6,143 nt of DNA, from assembly GCA_030695265.1 (NCBI GenBank), contig JAUYTA010000760.1, positions 1-6,143 of the forward strand, in the 5' to 3' direction. This stretch comes from Bacteroidota bacterium (GTDB lineage: Bacteria > Bacteroidota > Bacteroidia > Bacteroidales > Prolixibacteraceae). Numbering within the stretch: the stretch's first letter is position 1; each line of letters starts with the position of its first letter. Position numbers and translations under genes: made by a program. The notes under the pieces were generated by a model. That model worked only from the letters and a program-made list of their open reading frames with translations. It had not been told where the DNA came from and did not search any database. Shown piece by piece: positions 1 through 6,019 of the stretch.

Positions 1-109
1 TTGATGTATTGTAATGAATTGCGATGTTCCATCCCTGCGCTGCAAGGTGAAGCGCCAATTCCTTGCCTACTCTTTTGGCAGCTCCGGTTATCAATGCTGT
101 TTTTGTCAT
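1..109 (-). CDS. Short-chain dehydrogenase/reductase, N-terminal fragment (pteridine reductase-like)
   Basis: The gene starts at 109 on the minus strand and runs off the left edge, so only 36 codons are visible. The protein begins MTKTALITGAAKRVGKELAL, a first beta strand followed by the nucleotide-binding glycine motif TGAAKRVG, then a helix and a second strand ending in HYNTS. An Arg inside the TGxxxRxG motif and an HYN(S/T)S after the second strand are typical of NADPH-using SDRs of the pteridine reductase/FolM group, so an NADPH-dependent reductase is the best guess. The catalytic Tyr-Lys pair lies outside the window and the substrate cannot be told. It follows the aldo/keto reductase gene on the same strand after a 40-base gap, so the two may be cotranscribed. 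An ordinary SDR of unknown substrate is the alternative. Confidence 0.85.
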   Translation of the reverse strand, partial: MTKTALITGAAKRVGKELALHLAAQGWNIAIHYNTS

Positions 110-149
110 ACTTAATAAACCTTCAGTAATTCCTGAAGTTCAATTTTTA

Positions 150-1265
150 TTATTTTGAATGATTTCCTGATCTTTTTGCCAGGTTTTTAATAAAATCGCC
201 TCTTGAAGGAGTCGTGGACTCAGGTTTTTTCGCTATAAAAATCGCTTTCGTCTCAAACGAGGGAACGCTGTATTTTTCTCCCGAAAGAATGAGCTCAATC
301 TGTTTCAGTTCAGTACTATTAAACTGCTTATTATTTAGTGCTGCAATATTGTCTTCGAGTTGTTTCACTGAACTGGCGCCAATCAATACTGAAGTGACCC
401 TCGGATCTTTCATCAGCCAAACCAGCGCCATTTGTGCAAGAGTTTGTCCTCTTTGCTGCGCTATTTCATTCAGTCTTTTTACTTTGTCGATAGCGGGCTC
501 AACTTGCTCAGCTTGAAGAAAACCCCACGATTTGGCTGCCCTCGAACCTTCGGGAATGCCATTCATGTATTTATCGGTCAGCAATCCCTGTGCAAGCGGC
601 GAAAACGGGATACAGCCAATTCCTTCTTTTCCCAGAACATCCAACAAACCATTTTCGACCCAACGCTCAAACATGGAGTATTTGGGCTGATGGATCAAAC
701 AGGGAGTTCCCAGTTCTTTCAAAATGCGCGATGCCTTAAGAGCCAGGTCTGCAGGATAATTTGATATCCCGGCATACAATGCTTTTCCCTGACGAACTGC
801 GTGGTCGAGCGCCATCATGGTTTCTTCAAGCGGTGTATCCGGATCGGGACGGTGCGAATAGAAAATGTCAACATAGTCGAGGTTCATCCTTTTCAGACTT
901 TGATCGAGACTTGAAAGTAAATTTTTGCGGCTTCCCCATTCTCCGTATGGGCCGGGCCACATCAGGTAACCGGCTTTTGTTGATATGATAAGCTCGTCGC
1001 GGTAGGGAGCCAAATCGAGTTGCATAATTTTTCCGAAGTTTTCCTCTGCCGATCCGGGAGGCGGACCATAGTTGTTGGCCAGATCAAAATGGGTAATTCC
1101 CAGATCGAAAGCACGGCGGCACATAGCGCGACCGTTTTCAAAAACATCAACTCCTCCGAAATTGTGCCAGAGACCCAGGGAAATGGCAGGAAGTTTCAAA
1201 CCCCATTTTCCGCATTTGTTGTAAGTCATTTTGCTATACCGGTTCGAATCAGCTAAATATTGCAT
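150..1265 (-). CDS. gpr: Aldo/keto reductase, L-glyceraldehyde 3-phosphate reductase (YghZ/Gpr) type
   Basis: This is a 371-residue cytoplasmic NADPH-dependent TIM-barrel reductase. It is close to E. coli YghZ (Gpr), which reduces L-glyceraldehyde 3-phosphate and detoxifies aldehydes such as methylglyoxal. Conserved stretches include SLGLWHNFGG (29-38), FDLANNYGPPPGSAEENFG (60-78), MWPGPYG (102-108), YVDIFYSHR (131-139), CIPFSPLAQGLLT (218-230) and VTSVLIGASS (290-299). The catalytic tetrad is visible as Asp61, Tyr66, Lys97 and His138. I chose the ATG at 1265 because the N-terminus MQYLADSNRYSKMTYNKCG aligns with YghZ (MVWLANPERYGQMQYRYCG). The reading frame is open to an ATG at 1337, but the 24 residues this would add are low-complexity and Lys/hydrophobic-rich. 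The protein runs roughly 25-30 residues beyond the end of YghZ with a basic Ser/Lys-rich tail. An A-rich leader (about 1266-1290) precedes the start. Potassium-channel beta-subunit-like AKRs are related, but the GPPPGSAEENFG signature favours the YghZ group. Confidence 0.93.
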   Translation of the reverse strand: MQYLADSNRYSKMTYNKCGKWGLKLPAISLGLWHNFGGVDVFENGRAMCRRAFDLGITHFDLANNYGPPPGSAEENFGKIMQLDLAPYRDELIISTKAGYLMWPGPYGEWGSRKNLLSSLDQSLKRMNLDYVDIFYSHRPDPDTPLEETMMALDHAVRQGKALYAGISNYPADLALKASRILKELGTPCLIHQPKYSMFERWVENGLLDVLGKEGIGCIPFSPLAQGLLTDKYMNGIPEGSRAAKSWGFLQAEQVEPAIDKVKRLNEIAQQRGQTLAQMALVWLMKDPRVTSVLIGASSVKQLEDNIAALNNKQFNSTELKQIELILSGEKYSVPSFETKAIFIAKKPESTTPSRGDFIKNLAKRSGNHSK

Positions 1266-1398
1266 TTTGTGTGTTTTTAGTTTTTTTTTAAATTTATGGA
1301 TTAGAAAAAGCCAAATTAAGAAATAATGTCTGTTCAATCGTTATTAAACCGAACTTTTTTAGATTCAGAGGGTTCATTCTAATAAATTAACTGGAATT

Positions 1399-2268
1399 AT
1401 GAAAGAAAAAGAAAAACAAGCAGGACCCATATACATTGTTTCGGGAGGTAAAGGGCTAGCCGGAAACAACATGGTTCACTCACTGCTCATCCAATATCCG
1501 AACAACAATGTACCGGTAATTATTGTGCCCAATATTCACGAAGAAATACAGTTGATCAAACTTGTTGATAAGGCAAAGCAGGAGGATGGAATGATAGCCC
1601 ATACCATGGTGAACAGGGGGTTACGTAGCTTACTGAGGAAACTTTGCGAAGAAAAAGGGGTAAAACACATCGACTTTATGGGCGAACTTGCCGACTACCT
1701 GGATGAGAAACTTCAAATACCTTCTTTGCAATCACCTGGCCTTTACAGGGAAATTAACCAGCAATATTTCGACCGGATAGAAGCCATCGAATTTACCTTG
1801 AACCACGACGATGGCCTGCAACCACAAAAACTGCACAAAGCAGAAATTATCCTGACAGGCGTTTCACGTTCAGGAAAAACACCGCTGAGTGTATAGTTGG
1901 CAATGTATGGGTGGAAAGTGGCAAACATACCATCGGTGAACGGTATCGATCCGCCCAAAGAATTGTTCGAGGTTGATCCACACCGTGTGTTTGGATTGAG
2001 CATCAGTCCCGGACATTTGATTTCCCACAGGATAAAACGTTTGCGTAGTCTGGGCAATCCTGAAAATGCCAACTATGTTGACGAACAACTGGTAATGAAG
2101 GAAATCCGCAATGCAAATTTTATATTCGAAAAAGGTGGATTTACAATACTCAATGTATCTAACAAACCGGTAGAAACCAGTGCAAACGAAATCCTGAATA
2201 TAATGGCCAACCGGTTTGAATACCGCGGTAGAAGGCTGGATTCCCCTTATCCGGATGTGAAAGAATAA
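1399..2268 (+). pseudogene. PPDK/PEP synthase regulatory kinase-phosphorylase (DUF299), interrupted by in-frame TAG
   Basis: Members of this family reversibly inactivate pyruvate phosphate dikinase or PEP synthase by ADP-dependent threonine phosphorylation and Pi-dependent dephosphorylation, controlling the pyruvate-PEP step. The frame spans 290 codons, matching the family length of about 270-290. The first 165 codons hold the N-terminal region and the P-loop ILTGVSRSGKTPLSV (G154-T161). Codon 166 is TAG. The same frame then continues with LAMYGWKVANIP, the HRVFGLSISPGHLISHRIKRLR block (first residue about 195) and KPVETSANEIL (256-266), all characteristic of the C-terminal half. Relatives read S-[LIMQ]-Y-L-A across the break (for example TPTSLYLA in E. 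coli PpsR), so the stop sits where Tyr is expected and one base change from TAT or TAC explains it. Neither half should be active alone, because the second half lacks the P-loop and has only a TTG or internal ATG for restart. I cannot tell PPDK from PEP synthase as target. The frame is otherwise clean, so a recent mutation, a consensus error or suppression are all open. Confidence 0.88.
1894..1896 (+). other. In-frame amber codon (TAG) inside the kinase-phosphorylase gene
   Basis: Codon 166 of the 1399-2268 frame reads TAG, in the context GTA TAG TTG GCA ATG. Five residues upstream is the P-loop Thr161; directly downstream is the family motif LA...GWKVANIP. No frameshift is involved. The residue expected from the family is Tyr. 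Confidence 0.9.
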
Positions 2269-2345
2269 GCTTTGTTTAACTGGATTAAGAGATTTGCATA
2301 AATTGTGTTAAATACGAACGATTTATTACAAACTGAGTTACAACA

Positions 2346-2519
2346 ATGAGAGAAGAAAATCACGATCAATTGGTTTCATTTATCTGGAATATAGCCAATG
2401 ATGGTGATCAAAAGGTAACAGTTAAAGTTGATGTACGGGATGTAAAAATTGAAGAGAATTTCGAATTTTTCCCACATTGGCAGGTCCAATGTTTTCAAAG
2501 TGAAATTCTGTATCTTTAG
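2346..2519 (+). CDS. Small ORF (57 aa) with HsdM-like N-terminus; possible remnant
   Basis: This ORF lies in the 326-base gap between the kinase-phosphorylase and the glycosyltransferase operon. It starts at ATG 2346 and ends at TAG 2517-2519. Its beginning, MREENHDQLVSFIWNIAND, resembles the first residues of type I restriction-modification M subunits, where an LVSFIWSIAD-type opening is common. The remaining ~38 residues (beginning GDQKVTVKVDVRDVKIEEN) do not look like the DNA methylase domain that should follow, and no methylase motif is present. It may be the stub of a deleted hsdM, a small hypothetical protein, or a chance ORF. The codon composition resembles its neighbours. A candidate promoter for the downstream operon overlaps its last codons, which argues mildly against a conserved gene. 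The rest of the gap shows no RNA gene and no clear terminator after 2268. Confidence 0.35.
   Translation: MREENHDQLVSFIWNIANDGDQKVTVKVDVRDVKIEENFEFFPHWQVQCFQSEILYL
2492..2518 (+). promoter_or_regulatory. Candidate Bacteroidota-type promoter for the glycosylation operon
   Basis: TATCTTTA at 2511-2518 matches the Bacteroidota -7 element TAnnTTTG at all specified positions except the last. A weak TTTT at 2492-2495 sits 15 bases upstream, about where the -33 element should be. Transcription starting a few bases downstream would give a leader of roughly 70 bases before the ATG at 2595, containing the inverted repeat at 2538-2570. The call rests on consensus matching only. Confidence 0.4.
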
Positions 2520-2537
2520 ACCCGGTTTACCCTGTCA

Positions 2538-2570
2538 TTTTCCTGAAACCCGAATTTTACTTCAGGAAAA
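2538..2570 (+). repeat. Perfect 10-bp inverted repeat in the operon leader
   Basis: TTTTCCTGAA (2538-2547) and TTCAGGAAAA (2561-2570) are exact reverse complements separated by 13 bases. A transcript could form a 10-bp hairpin about 24 bases before the start codon at 2595. No U-run follows on either strand, so it does not look like an intrinsic terminator. It could be an mRNA structure or a protein-binding palindrome; no known riboswitch is recognised. Confidence 0.6.
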
Positions 2571-2594
2571 AAACGTACTGAAAAAAACAAAACT

Positions 2595-3518
2595 ATGTTT
2601 TCACTCATAATTCCTGTTTATAACGAAGAAGATCTGATAGATGAATTGGCATCGCGTGCAATAAATGCAGTGGAATCGTTCACTTCAAATTACGAAATTC
2701 TGTTTATAAACGATGGAAGTACCGATTCAACTCTCCGGAAATTAATTAAAGTCCGCAAACACTTTTCAAAAGTCAAAATTGTTGACCTTTCGAGGAACTT
2801 TGGCCATCAGGCAGCTTTTACCGCCGGGTTGGAAATTGCAATGGGAAATTATGTGGCCATGATGGATGGCGATCTTCAGGATCCGCCTGAGTTACTCGCC
2901 GAAATGCACCGGATGATAAATGAAGAAGGATTTGACATTGTTACCGGCAAACGGAAAGGCCGGAAAGGGAAACGGCTTCGAATCACAACCAACCTGTTTC
3001 ACGCATTCTTTAAAAAAATTACTGTTCTCGACGATATGGAAAATTCGGGCAATTTCTCGATGTTGAACCGTGCCGCCGTTGATGCGCTGGTGAAGATGAA
3101 GGAAACGATTCGTTATCTGCCTGGCTTGCGTTCATTTATCGGTTTCAACCAGGGATTCGTTGAATATGTGAGGGAAGAGCGTGCAGGTGGTGAGCCAAAA
3201 ATGACCATCGGGAAACTGATGTTGTTGGGCGCTGATGCCATTTTCTCGTTTTCGAAATTTCCGATAAAAGTATGTTTGGTGCTGGGCCTGACCGGAACCA
3301 TTGTATTTATGTTTGCCGGAATTTATGTGCTGTTTGCGAAATCTTTTGGATTTGCGCTTTTTGGCTGGTCTTCCACTGTTCTGAGTATTTATTTTCTGGG
3401 TTCTATTCAGCTTATATTTCTGGGCGTGGTGAGCGAATATGTGTATCGCATTTACAAAGAATCGCAGAACCGGCCTATCTACCTTGTGAAAAAGTTTTAC
3501 GATACTGACACTGAATAA
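2595..3518 (+). CDS. Polyprenyl-phosphate glycosyltransferase, GT2 family (DPM1/GtrB-like)
   Basis: This 307-residue inner-membrane enzyme is expected to transfer a sugar from a nucleotide donor to polyprenyl (undecaprenyl) phosphate on the cytoplasmic face. The GT-A domain comes first: FSLIIPVYNEEDLI (2-15), ILFINDGSTDST (35-46) with Asp40, LSRNFGHQAAFTAGL (65-79), and the metal-binding DGD at 91-93 within MMDGDLQDPPEL. FSMLNRAAVDAL (154-165) and the membrane-proximal REERAGGEPKMTIGKL (193-208) follow. Two hydrophobic helices at about 224-248 and 262-287 lead into SEYVYRIYKESQNRPIYLV (280-298), the tail typical of GtrB-like proteins. Length matches the family. Its stop overlaps the next start by one base (TAATG), suggesting translational coupling to the GT-C enzyme that probably uses its lipid-linked sugar. 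The particular sugar (glucose, mannose or other) cannot be read from the sequence. The start codon is preceded by an A-rich leader. Confidence 0.93.
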   Translation: MFSLIIPVYNEEDLIDELASRAINAVESFTSNYEILFINDGSTDSTLRKLIKVRKHFSKVKIVDLSRNFGHQAAFTAGLEIAMGNYVAMMDGDLQDPPELLAEMHRMINEEGFDIVTGKRKGRKGKRLRITTNLFHAFFKKITVLDDMENSGNFSMLNRAAVDALVKMKETIRYLPGLRSFIGFNQGFVEYVREERAGGEPKMTIGKLMLLGADAIFSFSKFPIKVCLVLGLTGTIVFMFAGIYVLFAKSFGFALFGWSSTVLSIYFLGSIQLIFLGVVSEYVYRIYKESQNRPIYLVKKFYDTDTE

Positions 3519-5581
3519 TGGGAGAAAAAAATCTGAAGATAACTTTTTGGGTTCTGGCTTTCGTAATGCTTTCCGCCCTTTTGGTGATCAGCCGCGATGC
3601 GGGCATTTCGGGCGACGAAGAGGTGCATTACCTGCAATCCGAGATGGTTTTCAATTACTTTAGCAGCATGGGAGCCGACAAATCATCGCTCGATACACCC
3701 AAAACACACCTTCAATACTACGGACAGGTTTTCGATAATTTGGTAACCGTTCTGATCCACTGGTTCGGAATTGAGGATATTTACGGGTTCAGGCACCTGA
3801 TGTGCAGTATTTCAGGATGGCTGACAATTTTGGTAACCGCTTTATTTGCAGCACATATTTCCGGTTATGGAGCTGCTATTTTTGTGCTTTTTCTGTTTGC
3901 TGTTTCACCGGGTTTTCTGGGCCAGTCGCAAAATAACATGAAAGATATTCCCTTTGCATTGGCTTATATTTCAAGCGTTTATTATTCGCTTAAACTTGTT
4001 TATTCTGAAGTAAAACCTACAAAACAAACGGTTATATTGCTGGTTTTAAGTATCGCTTTTTCCATTGGTATCCGCGCCGGAGGTATCCTCGTGGTTTTTT
4101 ACCTCGGTTTTTTTATGTTCCTGAAATTTATTTCAGATTGGTTGAAACAGAAAAAACCGGACATAAACCAGCTAAAAAAACAATTGATTTTGTTCTCCGG
4201 AATTTCGCTTTCCGGTTATTTGCTGGGATTGATCCTTTGGCCATACGCTTTGCAAAACCCGGTGCTCAACGTGTTGAAATCGTATGAGGTAATGACTCAT
4301 TTCCCGACAACTGTCCGCCAGATTTTTGAAGGCCGGATCGATTGGTCCGATTTCCATCCGTGGTACTATTTGCCTAAATACATGGCAATTACGATTCCGG
4401 TAGTTGTTTTCGCCGGAATAGCCGTTTTCCTGTTGAATGCAAAAAAGAATTATTCAGAAAATCAGAAAACACAATTGGGGCTGTTACTTTTTACTGTATT
4501 ATTTCCATTGGTATTTGTTATCCTGAAAGGTTCAAACCTATACGGATCGTGGCGGCATTTTCTGTTCGTTTATCCCGGAATTATACTGATTTCAGCACAG
4601 TGATTTCATGCTTTTTTTGTCAGGTTCAGGCACAAAATTGTTCAGGTTGCCGGCATTGGATTACTACTGATTTTGTCATTTCATCCGGCGAAATTTATGG
4701 TTGCCAATCATCCGTATTATTACCTGTATTACAATCAGTTGGTTGGCGGATTAAACGGCGCCTACGGAAATTATGAAACCGATTACTATTACCATTCGAT
4801 GCGCGAAGGGGCCGAATGGCTTCAGGAATACCTGAAAAACAAGCAACACAGCGAAGAAGTTATTGCAGGCGGAAATTTTCCGATTCAATGGTATTTCAGG
4901 AACAACGAAAAAATAAAATTTGTGTATTTTCCTTACCAGAAACGGAGCGAATACGATTGGGATTATGCTATCGTGGCGAACAGTTACATTTCACCTTTCC
5001 AACTGAAAAATAAAATCTGGCCGCCTTCCAATACAATTCATACCATAACTGCCGATGGAATTCCGATATGTGCAGTAATTGAGCGGGTTACAAAAGACGA
5101 TTTGCGTGGAATTCAGGAGAAAAAAAAGGGCGACAACATTAAATCTGCGTTGTTATTTCAAAATGCTTTGGCGTTAGACCCTCAAAATGAATGGATCTGT
5201 TATAAATTTGCAACTTCGCTGGTTTTCTCCGGAGAAGTTGACCGGGCTGAACAAATGCTTCAGGAATGTTTTGAGATTAATCCTGATTACGAACCGGCAC
5301 TCGTTTTGGCAGGCGATCTGGCATTGAAAAGTAATAATACCGAAAAAGCTGCCGTTTATTACCGAAAGGCAATTGAGGCAAACCGGAAGTATTTCAGCGT
5401 TTACCTTAAGTTAGCCGGATTGTATGCTGAAACCAATGTGGATGAAGCGCGTAAAGTATTGAAAGATTGCCTGAAGATAAATCCCCGGTACAAACCGGCA
5501 CGTCAGGCTTTGGCCGATACATACAGAAATTTAACTTCCGAAGAGGAAGAAAAACGAAAAAAAGAGAATAGTAAGAAATAA
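3518..5581 (+). pseudogene. GT-C (PMT/ArnT-like) membrane glycosyltransferase with C-terminal TPR repeats, interrupted by in-frame TGA
   Basis: The full frame is 688 codons and is broken only by TGA at codon 362. The first 361 residues form a multi-pass GT-C domain. An N-terminal TM helix (about 9-25) is followed by ISGDEEVHYLQ (30-40), whose acidic residues Asp33-Glu35 sit where lipid-sugar transferases carry the catalytic Asp. SPGFLGQSQNNMKDIPFA (130-147), further TM helices and YGSWRHFLFVYPG (342-354) follow. After the TGA the same frame gives a last TM helix (about 377-388), then HPYYYLYYNQLVGG (398-411), an (E)HPYxYxYxNxLVGG-type motif found in such GT-C proteins. A soluble, presumably periplasmic segment comes next, and then roughly four TPR units (about 531-672; clear 34-residue units at 557-590 and 591-624). 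The tail is Lys/Glu-rich. The piece after the stop begins only with TTG and inside a TM region, so it is not a separate gene. The enzyme likely transfers the sugar made available by the upstream GT2 protein. TGG (Trp) or GGA (Gly) are one-base ancestors of the stop. Confidence 0.87.
4601..4603 (+). other. In-frame TGA codon inside the GT-C glycosyltransferase gene
   Basis: Codon 362 of the 3518-5581 frame is TGA, in the context ATT TCA GCA CAG TGA TTT CAT GCT. It falls in the loop after the WRHFLFVYPG helix and before the last TM helix. The reading frame is the same on both sides, and the T7 run at 4612-4618 causes no net shift. No convincing stem-loop follows, which argues against selenocysteine insertion. 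Confidence 0.9.
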
Positions 5582-5597
5582 ATTAAAAATTGAAACG

Positions 5598-5861
5598 ATG
5601 AAAAAATTTATCATGTTTGCCTTTTTAGGCCTTTTGTTTATGGGAGTTCCCGCTGTTGTAGCTGCACAGGGCGAAGATTCACTTGAGTTTGTTATTGAAG
5701 AACCAACCGATACTATTTCGATTGACAACATGGATCCGGTTTATTATGAAGATGAAACCACCGAAGAGTCATCGAATACTTTAATCTTTGTCATCGTTGG
5801 CGGTTTGGTGGTTGTTGTTGGTGGAGCAGCGTTCTATTTCACTCAGAAAAATAAGAAATAA
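5598..5861 (+). CDS. Small signal-peptide, single-TM protein with acidic ectodomain; function unknown
   Basis: I do not recognise a family for this 87-residue protein. A classical signal peptide covers about residues 1-23 (MKK, then a hydrophobic core and VAA before Gln24). The middle, 25-60, contains 13 Asp/Glu and no Lys or Arg. A single TM helix spans about 62-81, rich in Val and Gly, and a short basic tail QKNKK ends the protein. The predicted topology is a cleaved type I membrane protein with the acidic part in the periplasm. It starts 16 bases after the GT-C stop and is followed by a terminator, so it is probably the last gene of the same operon. Two tripeptides in the ectodomain, D27-S28-L29 and D38-T39-I40, fit the Bacteroides O-glycosylation pattern D-(S/T)-(A/I/L/V/M/T). 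A role as partner, accessory subunit or acceptor of the glycosyltransferases is inference from context. Confidence 0.75.
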   Translation: MKKFIMFAFLGLLFMGVPAVVAAQGEDSLEFVIEEPTDTISIDNMDPVYYEDETTEESSNTLIFVIVGGLVVVVGGAAFYFTQKNKK

Positions 5862-5884
5862 GTAAATAGAGATTTGCAGAAAGT

Positions 5885-5916
5885 AAAAAGCTCCTCGTTT
5901 CCGTGGAGCTTTTTTT
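5885..5916 (+). terminator. Intrinsic terminator after the glycosylation operon
   Basis: AAAAAGCTCC (5885-5894) pairs perfectly with GGAGCTTTTT (5905-5914). The stem can be extended inward across a T-T mismatch by CG/CG, leaving a 4-base TTTC loop. A seven-T run (5910-5916) follows the GGAGC arm. It lies 24 bases past the stop of the small membrane protein gene. The A-run on the left arm means it could also work on the minus strand, but no minus-strand gene is nearby to use it. Confidence 0.9.
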
Positions 5917-5947
5917 ATGCCTGGTTTTTATATCAGGAATTGTTCTA

Positions 5948-5978
5948 TTGCTGAAACAAGATGATTTGCTTAATTTAG
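5948..5978 (+). promoter_or_regulatory. Candidate Bacteroidota-type promoter for the hexokinase-like gene
   Basis: TTG at 5948-5950 and TAATTTAG at 5971-5978 are separated by 20 bases. This fits the Bacteroidota pattern TTG-N(about 17-23)-TAnnTTTG with one mismatch in the -7 element. It lies between the terminator and the ATG at 6020, where a promoter for the next gene is needed. Confidence 0.45.
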
Positions 5979-6019
5979 CGACTTGCAAAATTATAAATCA
6001 ATACCTAAATAAGCACAAC

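Noticed and set aside
121..138. Inverted repeat CTTCAG/CTGAAG between the two minus-strand genes
   Set aside because: Only a 6-bp AT/GC-mixed stem with no T-run in the direction of transcription; too weak for a terminator.
214..764. Plus-strand open frames opposite the aldo/keto reductase
   Set aside because: They are antisense shadows of a well-conserved gene and have no recognisable protein features.
1266..1337. N-terminal 24-residue extension of the aldo/keto reductase starting at 1337
   Set aside because: The added segment is low-complexity and Lys/hydrophobic-rich, while the protein from 1265 aligns with the YghZ N-terminus from its first residue.
1897..2268. A separate gene starting at TTG 1897
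   Set aside because: It begins directly at the codon after the TAG, in the same frame, and encodes only the C-terminal half of the kinase-phosphorylase without its P-loop.
4601..4660. Selenocysteine insertion at the TGA
   Set aside because: No convincing SECIS-like stem-loop follows, and selenocysteine in a loop of a GT-C glycosyltransferase has no precedent I know of.
4673..5581. A separate TPR protein gene starting at TTG 4673
   Set aside because: The frame is open back to the TGA at 4601, the supposed start lies inside a TM helix, and the HPYYYLYYNQLVGG motif belongs to the GT-C protein.
5800..5830. GGT/GTT-rich low-complexity stretch
   Set aside because: It simply encodes the Gly/Val-rich TM helix of the small membrane protein, not a repeat array.
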